Source of the DNA: Dipteronia dyeriana
Lineage: Eukaryota; Streptophyta; Magnoliopsida; Sapindales; Sapindaceae
Direction: 5' to 3'
DNA length: 64,000 nucleotides
Assembly (NCBI GenBank): GCA_032871835.1
Contig: CM065297.1
Location: 59,073,253-59,137,252, forward strand
Position 1 is the first letter of the stretch; each line of letters begins with the position of its first letter. Below, one piece after another: positions 43,641 to 56,483 of the stretch. Position numbers and translations under genes: made by a program. The notes beneath the pieces were generated by a model. That model saw only the letters and a list, made by a program, of their open reading frames with translations, did no database searches and was not told the origin of the DNA.

Positions 43641-46217
43641 TTAATATATGGACGACATCATGACTAAGAGCATAACATCTGGAAAGCATGTAGCAGATCT
43701 TATAGAGATGTTCGGGGTATTAAGGAGATGCGACATGAAGCTTAACCCTAAAAAGTGTGTTTTTAGGGTGCCCTCAGGAAGGTTTATTTGTTTTTAAGTT
43801 TATCATTGTGGATTTAAAGTCAACCCAGAGAAGATAAAAACGCTGGAGGAGATGAGCTCCCCAACCCTGAAAGAAATTTTGAGGCTAACAGGCTACTTGG
43901 CATCCCTGAGTCGATTCATCAGCAAGTCAACAGATAAGTGCTTGCCCTTTTTCAAAGCAATCAGGAAAGGCAATGGGGTAGAATGGAATGATGAATGTGA
44001 GCAGGCATTCCAGAAGATTAAGAAGTATCTGGAAAAAACACCGATCCTTTTCGAACCTATGGACGGAGAGGTGCTCTACCTATACTTATCAATTACGATT
44101 GTGGCAATAGGGTTAGTATTATTCAGGATAGACAAGGGAATACAGAGGCCAGTATTTTATGCAAGTAAGGCTTTACTACCAGCAGAAACAAGATAATCAA
44201 AACTGAGTAAATGCCCCTAGTGTTGGTAACAACAACAAGAAAGTTAAGACCTTATTTTCAAACGCACAAAATCAAAGTTTACACAGACTGCCCGTTGAAA
44301 CAGATTTTGTCTAAGGCAGAGGTGTCTGGGAGGCTAACCAAATGGGCAATAGAATTTAGTGAATTCGATATAACATACCTTCCAAGGGATGCAATAAAAG
44401 GGCAAGTTGTAGACAACCTAATCACTGAGTTTGTTGAACCGATCATTGAAGTGATCAAGCTGCTCAAGGAAAAGGAAAATGAAGAATTCCTCTGGAAACT
44501 GCATGTATATTAGTCGTCAAACATGCACGGTAGTGGGACAGGCACAATAATATCCATCTTAGAAGGCGCTTAGGTTGAGTGCTTCCTACTGTTTGACTTC
44601 AAAGCCATTAACAACATGGCCGAATATGAGGCACTTTTGGCAGGTCTCAGGGTTTGCACTGTGCTAGGGGCGAATGAGCTAGAGATATTTAGTGACTCGC
44701 AGGTGGTGGTGAACCAAGTATTGGATGAATATCAGGCCAAAGATAGCTACGTGGCTGTTTATCTAGAGATAGCTAGGGTACTGCTTGGGATATTTAAGGC
44801 CTAGAGGATTACTCAAATCTCGAGAGAAAAGAATGAGAAGGTCGATGCTTTGTCAAAGTTTGCATCAACAACTGCCAACTTACGGTTAAAAATTATTCCA
44901 GTTGCTCACCTCAAAAGTTCAAGCATCGAAGATGAAGAGAGGGCATCGAAAATATGAGTGATCGAAGAATGACAGACCACTTAGATGACCCCAATCTGGG
45001 AATACCCAGAAGATGGAATGCACTCAGCAGAGGTGACTGAAGCAAAGCGCCTTAGATACAAAGCCACCAGATACTCGATAGTTTGGTGAGAATTGTAAAT
45101 GAGAGGATTTTTGAAAGTTTTTGAGGTGCGTCTGCCCAACAAAAAGTGGACAGATATTAGAAAGCATCCATAGAGGGGTGTGTAGGAATCTGTCCAGGGG
45201 TAAAAGTCTTGCGTACAAGACTTTCAGATAGGGCTTCTTCTAGCCAAACCTATTCCAGGATGCTCAAGCTGTCACAGAACAGTGTGGCAACTGTCAGTGG
45301 ATAGCAAATGCCATCAAAAGTCTACCTGAGCAGTTGGAGAACTTGACATCTCCTTGACCATTTTCTATGTGGGGACTAAATTTGATTAGCCCCATGCTAA
45401 CAATGGCCAAAGGAAAAGCAAAGAATGCCAGTGTGGCAGTAGACTACTTCACAAAATGGGCAGAGGCAGAAGCACTGATGTATATAATTGAGGCTTATAT
45501 GACCAATTTTGTGAAGAAGAATGTCTTCAACCGGTTTGGAATCCCGGACACAATAATCACAGACAACGGGACCTAGTTCTACAGTGACAACTTTAGAGAC
45601 ATGTGTCAGGATTTCTGCATAACAATTTATTATGCCACACCGGCCCATCCTCAGACCAATGGCGAGACAAAAGTAGTGAACAAAATAATAAAGCACACCT
45701 TGAAGGCAAAGCTGGATTCGAAGAAAGGAGATTGGATAGACAAGTTGTCCAAAGTCTTGTTGGAATACTGGACAATGGAAAGGACTTTGACAAGAGAGAC
45801 CCTTATTCACTAGCATTCGGGATAGAGGCAGTAATCCCAGTTGAAGTGATTCATAATTCACCAAAAGTACAACTCTTTCACCCCGAGGCGAATGTGGAAA
45901 TGATAGAGCAGAACCTAGTTGAGTTGGAGGATAAAAGGGACCTTTCGAGGATAAGTAACGCTGCCTATCAGCAAAGGGAAACCAGATATTATAACTCACA
46001 TGTCCGAGTCAGGAGATTCTAGCTTGGGGATTTAGTTCTTAAAAGGGTGTTGCTTAACACAAGGGAGAAATCAGCTGGATGATTGGTAGAAAAATAGGAA
46101 GGACCATACAAAGTTATAGGATTGGTCGGTCATGGAGCGTACCGTGTTGCCCGACCAGAAGGGGGCGAGCTTCCTAGGCCATGCAATGCTCAATACCTAA
46201 AGATGTTCCACCTATAG
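43641..46217 (+). pseudogene. Tat-type gypsy G2 pol (RT to integrase end)
   Basis: It starts within RT at the active site YMDDIMTKS (43650), with the upstream half missing. Then KLNPKKCVFRV, LTGYLASLSRFISKS, the RT-linked RNase H (ASKALLPAETR, YTDCPLKQIL, WAIEFSEFDITY), and a second RNase H of archaeal type (NNMAEYEALLAGLRV, DSQVVVNQVLDEYQA, VDALSKFAS) at about 44600-44880. The dual RNase H is the mark of the Tat lineage. Integrase has CGNCQW, then WGLNLISPM where the first catalytic Asp is Asn, ITDNGT and HPQTNGETKVVNK. The tail is EGPYKV..YRV..CNAQYLKMFHL, TAG at 46215-46217. Many stops. Confidence 0.92.
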
Positions 46218-47264
46218 GGATTTCTCATTTCCAAATATTTTTTTTATAGCTTAGAAATTAGTTTGTTTTGTTTCTAATGATTAACTAATTTGTTGATGTC
46301 TCTTTTTAGTATTCAATAAAAGTCCTCTTGAGGGAACAATTTCAAGAAGTTAAGAAAAGTGTTCTAAATTTGCTTTCTTTTACAAAAGCAGTCTCGGGGC
46401 ACCTAGAAGTCGCTCAATGCCGATAGGGGCACTCGAGAGGCCTAGTGAGGGGGCCAAAAGCATATGCCACAAAGGCAATGTATACTCACCGAAACTAACT
46501 GGGTGTATTGAAACAATGTTAGGGCACCTTAAGGCCACAAGCACCTGATGGGATGCACCAAGAGTTGAATGAGGGAGAAAATATTTATACTTAAAACGGC
46601 TGTGAATAAAATTTATGCGCTTGTAAAGTTAGTATAATATAGGATACCCCATTGCAACGAATCTTGATCAGCAGACTATTTGGAGATGTCTCAGTGACTT
46701 AGGTAACAGATAAAAGACAAGCGTCTATAAATTAGAAACACTATAAATGGTCTACAAAAGAACACTACTTGAAAAAAGAATAAAAGCAGCAAAGCAGACA
46801 GGAAGCAAAGTGACCGACCTAGTTAGAACCAATGCACCTGATGCTACCCAAAGGTGATCGACGCCAAACCTGACCACATATAGTTGCTTGGTCAAAGTTA
46901 GGACAATTGACTTAGTACATACAGTTCAAGTTAACAAGCGGTTCTGGCCATATTAAGATTAGTTTGTTAAAGATGGTGAATCTAATTCAAGTATTACCAA
47001 AAACAAACAACTAATCAAGAAACAGTCACGGCCAAATGCAGTAAAATGGTCATAATTAAGTCAGTCTACTCGGTGTAAGGTAAGTCACATAGTTCGAGTT
47101 AGTTAATGACTCTAACCATTAATAAGAATGCTTGGTTAGAAGTAGACCACCCAGCTCAAGCACGATAACAAACATATGATTTAACTCAAGGCAAAAAACA
47201 ATAGTCGATGACAAAAAGAATGATGTTATTCATGACAAAAGACCAAGAGTTACATAAGCAATAA
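46218..47264. other. G2 spacer between pol and antisense gene
   Basis: About 1 kb without conserved coding sequence on either strand. TTGGTCAAAG, AGTTCGAGTTAG and CAGTTCAAGTTAAC words recur around 46870-47160 like a decayed repeat. In a convergent arrangement such as this (pol rightwards, antisense gene leftwards) both transcription ends would fall here. Confidence 0.5.
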
Positions 47265-47296
47265 TTGGGAGAGATTACAAAAATGGAAGTTAAAGA

Positions 47297-50200
47297 TTAC
47301 ATGAAAAAAATGGGCATAAGGCAATATAATAAAACATCTGGAATGCTCGAGGGACCTCCGGGCCTAGAGTCGCCAATTGGAAGATCATCACCCCCAGAGC
47401 CCTTAGTCAAGTTCTCAAAGTTTGGCCAGCTGATATCATCGTCCAGGTCTCTAGCCATAAAATGGTGAGTTATATGTGTAGGGCAAGGGGCCAACATCAA
47501 TTCCCTTTGTCAGGGTGCCATTCTCTTCCTCTGCATGGAAGGTCACGATAGAGGACTTAGAGGGAAGCTCCAAGTTGATCAGGTGGGGGTCTTTCATGAT
47601 TGATCTGAAGTAAGCCCTTTATCTGATCCTTTGTTCTTTACGGCATCTAGGGATTCATCCTTATGCTTCTTAATGGTCTAGTCCTATTTATGGCGAGCCT
47701 CCACCGAAGACCACTCCTTGCCACCGCAGAACATTCGAGCAATAGTCAGCCAGTGCTTAAACTCCCTTAGCTTGGTAGCCTCGAAAGCCAGAGACCTTTT
47801 GTAACGGTCTAAATTTTAGACTTCAAGAGTTGATCTTGCCTCTTGGAGTGCACTTCCATGCTGACCTAGTGTTATTCATGCTCTTTGGCCAGACGCTCGT
47901 AATGGATTCGAGCCACCTCAGAAGCCAGTTGTGACTCAAGCATGACTTGCTGAGCAGAGGTAAGGGTGTCTCGGGCAATCCGACCCTCTTTTTTAAGTTT
48001 ATTCGCTAGTGTTTCAGCAAGAATGATCCTACATTTGAGCTCAATGCCTAGTAACTCTGCCCTTGCAATCCTTTTCTATTGCTTAACATTCCTTATTGTA
48101 AGCTCTTTGAGAGTAATCTCAGTTACGGAGGCCTGGCTCTAAACATTTGCAATAGTTTTCAGAATAGCAACCTTAGTCAAAGCATGACTCTTCAACCTCT
48201 CCTCGTACTGCCTGACCTTGGATGCACTGGCTGAGGAAGACTTGAGAGCATCGTTCTTTTTAGCAAGGACCATACTCAACTAGGATATCTCCGTAACTTG
48301 CATCTTCTGTTCGATTAGGGTCATGGTTAACTTATTCACTATCTAAAATAAAGATAGAAAAAAAGTAAGATTACTGATGCACGCAAGCAAAAAGTAAAAC
48401 AGGAAACACTTATAAAAACTCTGTTATTGAAGATCATATGGATCTGCTCGTCGATACTAGCAGCTCTTGCCTCTCTCCAGCATCTGTCAATGATGTACCC
48501 CACGTCGCTGAGATGGTACGAAGCTTAGAAAATGGATCGGTGTGAGAGCTACTCAAACTGGGGGATAGAGAAGACCCTTAAATAGGGGCATCCATAAAAG
48601 TTGTTGGGGTAGATACATCGCTACCAGATGTAGAGATGGTCGGAGGTACTGCTGGAATGGTCCAATCTGTAATAATCTGTGCCCCTGAAGTTTCACCACC
48701 CTCTCAAACCTAAAGGATAGTTGTAGGGACCCTGAGTTCATTCCATTTAGGGACTTGACCTTCACTTACACCGTTCTAGCAAAGGGGCACATGAGACGCA
48801 CTAGTAAGAGCACTTCCAGTTTTGTTGGTCCCAGCATCCCTGACCAAATTAGCACTCGTAGCATCTAAAAGACTCAAGATTTATCCAATTGATGAGATGC
48901 ACACTCTTCAGTACCATCAAGCATGTCCTCATCGATAAAAAAATCCTCTGAATTTGGATAATCAAGGTCAGAGTCAGAGTTAGTGAAGACTATCTGACGT
49001 TTAACAGAGAACTGTATAGGGCCTTGCTAAGATGATGTACAGACGGATCAAAAGTACCCTAGTCTGTATTATGACCAGCTTGGAACTAAGATGGCTTAAG
49101 GGTAAGATGAAGGTGTTTCTAGTTACGATATGGCCATATCACTAGTTCTTGCCAAGGCCTGTTCAGGTGTCTCAACCGGAGAAGATTGAAAAGAAACAGA
49201 AATTGTAAACGTTCAATCACTTATTCTCTTCAAACATTTGCTCTTATAAAATTAAGTCAGTCAGGGTCTCTTGATTATCCTTATCCCCCACATTGAAGAT
49301 GATAGTGTCAACCCTCGACTGGAAATCACTAGATTAACAACATATGGAGTCTCCATTCAGTTATGGATGGCTTTTGAGGCAAAAGGACCTCTCCAATGTG
49401 TTAGACACTTTTCAACCAGATCCCTCTCTACTGGACCTATCTATGCTAGACTTCTTCATACTGGACTTGTCTCGGTTAGATCTCTTTTGGGTGGTCCTCA
49501 CCCGAGTAGACTTATCTCTAGACGACCCTCTTCCAATATCTTTGGGAGGAGCATTACCACCATTCCTTTTAGCCTGCCCAGTGGAAGCCACCGAAGTGTT
49601 ACGATCAGGCTTATATACATGCTCCTCTAAGTCATGCTTGGGGGGCGCAATTCACTAAGCCATCTGATCGATGGTCGATTTCCTGCTCACCATGTCGAGG
49701 TTCTTTGCCTTCTCGATTTGCTTGCCAACAACTACATCCATCTTATACACTGAAAAAGGCAATCCAAAGAAAAATGATAGGGATAAGTGTACACAACCAA
49801 AAACTAAGCGATAAGGAATTCAGGACTTACAATGCTTGTACTGAGTAGAGATAGCTGGAAAAATCCCCAACTTGATCAACTCTTTCTCTATGTAAAGATT
49901 ACGGTGATCCTTGACCTCACAAGAAGTCTATTCCACCTTGACAATCATGTTTTCTTAGCTCCGATTCATTACAGATGCAATCTTGCTTAATAGCTTGGAG
50001 TTATAAAAGTGCATCGGGACACTATTTCTGGTTGGCAGTTGTTCAGGATCGGCTACCACAGACTCGCCCCTATCACCACTAGTAAAGAACCAACTATTCT
50101 TACCGTACTTGTTCAAGGAGTTGAAATGCCCAATGAAGCCTTTATGGCCCTTATGAGTAGAAAGAGCAAGCTTTACCTCAAAACCATGAGGAATCCAGTT

Positions 50201-50402
50201 GCTCGTAGAGGTTAACTGCAGATAGAAGGTGCCTCCATTGTCTGAGCGTCCAAGGGTATAAAAAATATGTATCTCCTAGGGGTCGAGAGGTACTTGGCTC
50301 TGATCTTCTTCCATAGGTGTCATTAGTTGATCAACACTGGAAAGATGTTAGGGTCAGCTGTGCAAGAGTGATACCCGTATCAGCCAAAAAACAAGCAAGG
50401 AA
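47297..50402 (-). pseudogene. G2 antisense gene, 3' two thirds
   Basis: Minus strand, from 50402 leftwards. It has TLGRSDNGGTFYLQLT, KGHKGFIGHFNSLNKYGKNSWFFTSGD and YNSKLLSKIASVMNRS, EKELIKLGIFPAISTQYKH, then a GT-AG intron (about 49828-49751). Next comes MDVVVGKQIEKAKNLDMVSRK, a Lys/Arg/Ser-rich basic stretch, a linker, a second intron-like gap ending TTTATTTTAG near 48350, a long coiled coil (VRQYEERLKSHAL, EGRIARDTLTSAQQ), and the tail DDDISWPNFENLTKGSGGDD ending about 47297. It resembles plant proteins annotated 'putative gypsy type transposon', encoded antisense in Tat elements. At least ten stops occur. Function unknown; the basic stretch hints at a nuclear protein. Confidence 0.72.
49751..49828 (-). 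other. Putative GT-AG intron in G2 antisense gene
   Basis: Minus strand: TACAAGCATT|GTAAGTCC opens, an AT- and T-rich stretch follows, and CCTTTTTCAG|TGTATAAG closes. Splicing joins the conserved N-terminal domain to the MDVVVGKQIEK block. Confidence 0.6.
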
Positions 50403-50407
50403 ATGTT

Positions 50408-51876
50408 TAAAACAAATATTCTGGTGTGTTTAATAACAATCTAGAGGGAGGGGTGAATAGATTTTAAACAATTTTGCCCAATTTTCATTATTGGTCAAGA
50501 TGACAAAAATACCCCTAACTAGTTACAATAATATCACAAGTGTAATAAGTTCGGAAATAATAAAGACACTTGAGATATACGTGGAAACCCTCCAAATGGG
50601 AAAAACCATGAGCTGTTAAGTGCGCCACACTAGAACCTCGAATCCACTACTGGCAATGGAATTACAACCTAATCTTGGTCTAGAATCCACCACTATTACC
50701 TAATCCCGGTATAAGTGAACCTAGTCCATCTTGCTTGTGATTTAAGCTACCTAATCCTGGAAGCAACACAAGTCTTACTTCTCAATGAAGAGATAAAATG
50801 GCCTATGTCAATATATGATGATATTAAAAGAACAAACAAGGCTAGGGAACCTTATATGCTTATCTAGGATGCTGAGATGGCAATTAATGCAATCCTAGAT
50901 ATCAAAAGCTAAATGAAATGTTCAAAAAGCTTAGCTAAACATAGATCAAACAATCTATGAAGCTATCACAATACAACACTCAATCATGTCATCACAACAA
51001 TCACTATTTTGTATCTAGAATATATTCTAAGAGCATACAAATGATTAAAGAGATGGCTTAGCAAAAAAAACACTTAACTTGTAAGAAGATAGTGAGAAAC
51101 TTACCAAACAAGATGTGATGATGCGAAACTATCCATTGATGCACTCTAAATGACCATAGATGATGCAAGATGAAGTTTTTATGCATAAGGAAATGCTTTG
51201 AGTGTTAAAAGATGAGTTCTTGCAAGTTTTTTCCATTTGAAATATGTTCTAAAGAAAAGATATGATGTTCTGAACTCTTGCACGAGCTGAATACAAAGAG
51301 TTATATATATATATGAGTTTCAACCAAAGTGAGGTCGTTCTGAAAAAAATGTTCCAGCTCCCGCTGTGTGCGCTGGTGAGTGGCTTTAGTCGAGTAGTGC
51401 ACCACCAGTGCACAACCTGAATTTTCATTAGGCGCTGCGCGAGTGGCATAGCTTAATGGCGTATGACAAGCGATGATCCACTGGAATGTTGCGTTGGTGA
51501 GGCTGCGCTAGACGGGTAGTGCACTGCCTACTTTCTCCACACTCAAACACACATTTTCAACAAGTACTAGAGTGATGAAGATGCATCCTATACTAATGCC
51601 TAACATGACATGGCACTTTAATCCCAAGATGCAAATAAATCAAGAAGAGTTATTCAATCATGAATGCACACAAGTATAAACACACAACATATATAAATAA
51701 GAGTTTTGCATGAATTTGTTAGTGTGTGCAACTATCTCTTCAAAGCAAGTTAGCATAAGAATTTTACCTTTGGTGCTTCTTCTCTTGAGGTCTTGAGAGC
51801 CTAAGCTACCCTTACATAAAATCCCAATATGTGGTTTGTTCACGAAATAAGCCAATCAATAAATGAGGACTTTACA
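50408..51876 (-). repeat. C3 3' LTR (1469 bp)
   Basis: The plus strand starts TAAAACAAATATT (TGAAACAAATATT in the other LTR; the terminal G has mutated) and ends GACTTTACA. The TATA run is at 51300-51316. A GC-rich block at 51355-51540 repeats GCGCTGGTGAG, GTGCACCACCAGTGCAC and GCGCTAGAC words upstream of it on the element strand. Confidence 0.92.
51355..51540. promoter_or_regulatory. GC-rich repeat/palindrome block in C3 U3
   Basis: Within AT-rich DNA lie partly palindromic words around GCGCACCACCAGCGC (here GTGCACCACCAGTGCAC at about 51397-51413) and GGCGCTGCGCG. The 5' LTR holds the same block at 59330-59630 with an additional ~100-bp unit. Its position upstream of the TATA run equals that of the palindrome cluster in C1 and C2, though the sequence differs. 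Confidence 0.55.
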
Positions 51877-53049
51877 ATCTCCCCCTTTCGCTATTTCGTG
51901 ACAAAACCACCACTCACATTGATCCTCAGAAAACAAAATAAAGCACCGGAAAGATATTTTACATTACAAAGAGATATACAAAAATAAACTTCAAATCTTC
52001 AATCTCTAGTAGATCTATCGACCCTACACGCAAAACAAAAACAAAAACACTTTCCAAACCAAGTGTATGTGAGATGATCAAGAGAATATATGACAAAAGC
52101 ATTTGCATTTAAGAATATGAGTACAATCATCATGCAATGTATGCGAATACAATGCTCCCCCTGAAAGGATTACTCCCCCTAAATGTAATCTTCCGAACAG
52201 GTACTACTCCCCCTTACAAAGTTCCCCCTTAAACCATATGCTTCTCCTTCTTTTTGTCATGATATAGGCAAATGAGGAGTCCCCAACCGGGTCACTCAAG
52301 GCAAAGAGAGAAAGAAGCATACAAGATATTTGCATAATCATATAAGCCACATTTATGCAACTCAATTAATAGGAGAGAAACAAGGAGATTTATTTTAAAA
52401 AAAATGTGTGAATTAAAAATGCTTTGCATACAAGAAATGTTGTAGTCAAGTCCAAAAACAATGGTATTTTGCAAAGCAAATGACAAAGGTTTCCAATAGA
52501 ATTCAAACCAATTTCACCATTTTTCATGAGAGAAGCAAGGATATAGAGTTTTTATAGATGTGTGAAAACTATATCCCACTTTATAAGCGAAACATGGCAT
52601 GAGCGACTTTGCACCCTATTTGATTTTTCCGGGCAGGATACCCGTATGATAGTAGCCATGTTCAAATAATAAAGAAAGAGAGACATTGATGAAACATTTT
52701 AGTCTCACTAGCTTTTTCACATAATGTTTTGCATTCAACAATTGCAATCATCAATTCATGCTTTATCATTTTTCGTTAGCATGTCATTAAAGAATCATCA
52801 TGTCATGGAGATAACTATAGGTCATTCAACATGTACTTCTTATGTAGATCTCCTAGTCCAAAAAAGCATGTTTGAACATAAATATGACATGGATTGTAAT
52901 TAAAGCATAGTTCACACTTATTGAAGAAAATATAATCGAATATGATATAAGTTCAACCAAGCTATTCAAGCAATTAATAAAGGAGCATAAACATTTCCAA
53001 AGTTATGCATGCAACAAGTATACAATAGCTCTCTTTGCTTGAGTTCCCC
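51877..53049 (-). other. C3 3' non-coding region with polypurine tracts
   Basis: The minus strand has AAAGGGGGAGA next to the LTR (51878-51888). Further tracts appear as CCCCCTGAAAGG, TCCCCCTAAATG, TCCCCCTTACAA and TCCCCCTTAAAC between 52150 and 52235. No protein is supported. Parts (GATTTTTCCGGGCAGGATACCCGTATGATAGTAGCC at 52621 and 7108 or 22358) are strongly conserved with C1 and C2. Confidence 0.7.
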
Positions 53050-53880
53050 TTATGGGGTCAAATATAAAAACTCATCACTCCATGAGATAAATCCCAATAG
53101 ATCTACTAAGAGTGTGAATTGGGTAGCATCTAAGGGCTTAGTAAATGGATCCTCTAGTTGATCATTAGTACCTACATGCTCAAGTACTATGCATTTATTC
53201 TCAACTAGTTCTCTAATGGAATGATGGCGGATGTCAATATGCTTAGTTCTAGAATGTTGAACAGGATTCTTGGAAATATTAAGTGCACTCAGGTTATCAC
53301 AAAAGAGAGTAAGAGTACCTTGATTGAATCCATAGTCGACTAGCATTTTCTTCATCCAAAGTAGTTATGTGCATCCACTCCCAGCATCTATGTATTCGGC
53401 CTCAGCCATAGACAAGGAAATTAAATTTTGCTTCTTGCAAAACCAAGAGACAAGGTTGTTCTCAAGGAAAAAGAAACCGCTCTATGTACTTTTTCTATAA
53501 TCATAATTTCCTGGCCAATGTACATCACTAAAGCCTACAAGACTAGCATTAGTGTCAAAAGAGTACCAAATCCCATAGTTAGATGTCCCATTCACATATC
53601 GAATGGTTCTTTTAATGGAAGAGAGAGGAGACTCCTTAGACCCCGATTGGTAACTAGCACACACACCCACACTAAAAGAGATACCGGGCCTACTTGCAGT
53701 CAAATAGAGCAAGCTACCAATCATGCCACGATACAAGGTTTGGTCCACACTTTTACCATTAGCATCCTTGCTTAGCTTCAAAGTGGTACTTATGGGTGTA
53801 TCACAATGTTTGGCATTTTCAAGGCTAAAGTTTTTACTAGGTTTTTGCATATTTAACTTGAGATATGAAAATCCCATCAT
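53050..53880 (-). pseudogene. C3 RT C-terminus and RNase H
   Basis: From 53880: [53 protein letters not shown] and YRKST, then broken sequence. From 53355: MLVDYGFNQGTLTLFCDN, SRTKHIDIRHHSIRELV and VGTNDQLEDPFTKPLD, with the stop at 53050. Frameshifts and a missing AEAEYIA region separate the parts (a degraded match is near 53400). Confidence 0.88.
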
Positions 53881-55009
53881 CCGTTTGCTTAATTTGTAAA
53901 CCTAGAAAGTAACTTAGCTCACCAACAAGGCTCATTTCAAACTCATGAGACAAGACATCAACAAATTATTAGACTTTGTTGTTATTTTTGGAGCCAAAAA
54001 CTATATCATCAACATAGATTTAAGCTATAAAGAGCTCATCTTTGTCTTTCTTGATGAATAGAGTCTTGTCAACACTACTCCTAGTGTAGCCATTGTCTAT
54101 AAAAAATTGAGTGAGGCGCTCATACCAAACCCTTACTGCTTGTTTCAACCCATACAAAGTCTTATAGAGGCGATAGATATAATTAGAGTGGTGAGGATCC
54201 ACAAACCCCTTAGGTTGCTCAACACACACTTTCTCTTGCAAGAAGCCATTAAGGAAGGCACTCTTAACATCCATTTGATGCAACTTGAACTTGTGCAAAT
54301 AAGAAATGGATAAAAGAAGCCTAATGGACTCAATCCTAGCAACGGGAGCAAATGTCTCCTCAAAGTCAATTCCCTCAATCTGAGAGTACCCTTGTGCTAC
54401 AAGCTTAGCCTTATTTCTCACAATGTTTCCATCCTCATAGGATTCGTTCCTATATACCCACTTGGTGCCTATCACATTGGTGTCCTTGGGCATAGGAACT
54501 AGAGTCCAAACCTCATTCCTTTCGAACTGGTTAAGCTCTTCTTGCACGACAAGAACCCAAAATTCATCCCTTAAGGCTTCATCAACCTTCTTGGGTTTTA
54601 TTTGAGAAGTGTAGCACATGTAGCTAATTAGATTAGCCATTTGACGTCTAGTCTTAACACCCTCATTAATCTCTCTAATGATGTCATCTTTATCATGGAG
54701 TTTCCTAATCCATGAAGCAGGTTCTTTTGAGTTCAAGAGAGGAATTCTATCATTGGGTTGTGTGATATCATCATCAAGATTAGTCTTTTCAACATTAGGA
54801 GTATCCATAACCTTTTCCAAGGGAGAGTCATCAACTATATCTACCTCCTCCTCATGCCTTTTATCATCAATAACAACATTTGATGATTCCATGATGGTTC
54901 TAGTTTTTAAATTGAAAACTCTATAGGCTCTACTATTCAAGGCATAGCCAATGAAGATACCCTCATCACTCTTAGCTTCAAATTTGCCAAGTTGATCACG
55001 GTCATTCAA
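53881..55009 (-). pseudogene. C3 integrase tail and reverse transcriptase
   Basis: 329 codons are open from 55009: the integrase C-terminal [17 protein letters not shown], a variable acidic linker, [60 protein letters not shown] and [12 protein letters not shown]. The frame stops at TAA 54020 (for Gln), and the catalytic YVDDIVFGS follows at once in the same frame. The active site itself is intact. Confidence 0.9.
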
Positions 55010-55084
55010 AATGTAGCATTTGCTTCCAAAAGTGTGGAAATAGCTAACATTTGGCTTTCTACCTTTCCATAACTCATAGGAGGT

Positions 55085-55615
55085 TTACCTAGTGTGAGGC
55101 CTTATAAAGACTCTATTTCCTATATAGCACGCCGTATTGACAGCTTCAGCCCATAGGTTCCTAGGGACATTGTTGCTAAGCAACATCACACAGACCATCT
55201 CTTGAAGGACCTTATTTTTCCTCTCAATAACTTTATTTTGTTGAGGTGTCCTATGAGCCGAAAACTCATGAGAAATGCCTAGACTATTGTAGTAGTTTTC
55301 AAAATGGGCATTCTCAAACTCCTTCCTATGGTCACTCCTAATCCGTTTAATGCTTTTAATCTTGGAGTTTATTTCATTTTGAATTTTGGTACAAAGCATT
55401 TTGAACTTGTCAAAGGTTTCAGATTTTTCTCTAAGAAAGTAAGTCCAAGTGTACCGAGAGAAGTCATCTACACAAACAAAAATGTATCTCTTTCCACCTA
55501 AACTCTCGGTTTGCATGGAACCCATAAGATCCATGTGGAGAAGATATAGAGGTTTCTTGTGGATAGATACTTGCCCTTTTTGTGCATGCTTTTGGTTTGC
55601 TTCCCTTGTTGACAA
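55085..55615 (-). pseudogene. C3 integrase core
   Basis: 176 codons. LLHMDLMGSM, VDDFSRYTWTYF and RSDHRKEFEN give the D, D and E positions. HRTPQQNKVIERKN and NLWAEAVNTACYIGNRVF follow. The Gly of the HGREFEN context is replaced. A stop (TAA near 55088) precedes the SYELWK continuation, which is in a shifted frame. Confidence 0.9.
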
Positions 55616-55686
55616 GGTCCATAAACACCATTTGCCTTTTTCCCAAGCATCGGAAGACCTCGCACAACATTGAACTTATCTAAGAT

Positions 55687-56403
55687 TCATAAATCCTGAT
55701 AGTTCATGTGACCAAGTCTTTCGTGCCACAACTCAATTTGCTCATTCTTAAACACATTGTAATCGACAACTCTAGCTTTAAGATAATAGCAATTGTCACT
55801 AGAACTCATACCTTTTAATAAGGTTTGTCCATTTGGCAATAGGATAAAGCAATCATTTTTCCTAAACAAGACGGAAAGTCCTTCATCACTAAGATGTGAA
55901 ATGCTTATCAAATTTGCTTTTAGGCCATCAACATACAGAGCATTGGACAAGGAGGGTAATCTGGGAATGGAAATAGTTCCCTATCCTTTAACTTTCTTTT
56001 TGGATCCATCACCAAAAGTGACATTTCCTCCCTCCTCAATCAGAAGGGTCTCAAAGACACTCTTATCTCCAGTTATGTGCATAGAGCACCCACTATCCAA
56101 ATACCAAAAATTAGAAGAATGAGCTTTCAAGGCAATTTGTGCAACATGGCAAAAGTGTTCATCTCTTCTAATCCACCTAGGTGAAATATTTTTCTTCCTA
56201 GTGGTCAATGGTACATGGGCTCTAAATGTCCTAGGATCATGCAAAAGTGTTCCATTTTTCTTAGTGACATGCATCTCGGCTTTAGCCTTTTTATTCTCTA
56301 TCATGCCTTCAATTCTGCACAATTTAGTATATCTAAGGCAATTTGATCTAATATGACCATCAATACCACAAAAATGACATGTAGGAATGAAGTTAGGAAT
56401 CAT
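55687..56403 (-). pseudogene. C3 protease and pre-integrase zinc region
   Basis: From 56403: zinc knuckle CHFCGIDGHIRSNC, WIRRDEHFCHVAQ, protease WYLDSGCSMHITGDK with the catalytic Asp, and VTFGDGSKKKVKG, then a stop at 55981. From 55950: NALYVDGLKANLISISHLSDEG and the ELWHERLGHMNYQDL half of the zinc site. The second half (CGPCQQGKQ) lies near 55610-55625 in a broken frame. Confidence 0.9.
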
Positions 56404-56483
56404 ACCATAACCTGAGGATGCATTTGAGCCTTCCCATGTCTTTGTGGCTGTCTTGATTGTTGTTGAGGAACTTTCCTTCTTTG

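Noticed and set aside
50009..50215. Plus-strand 68-codon frame and neighbouring frames at 49271-49658
   Set aside because: They lie opposite the conserved antisense gene, whose minus-strand reading has recognisable conserved blocks. The plus frames are shadows.
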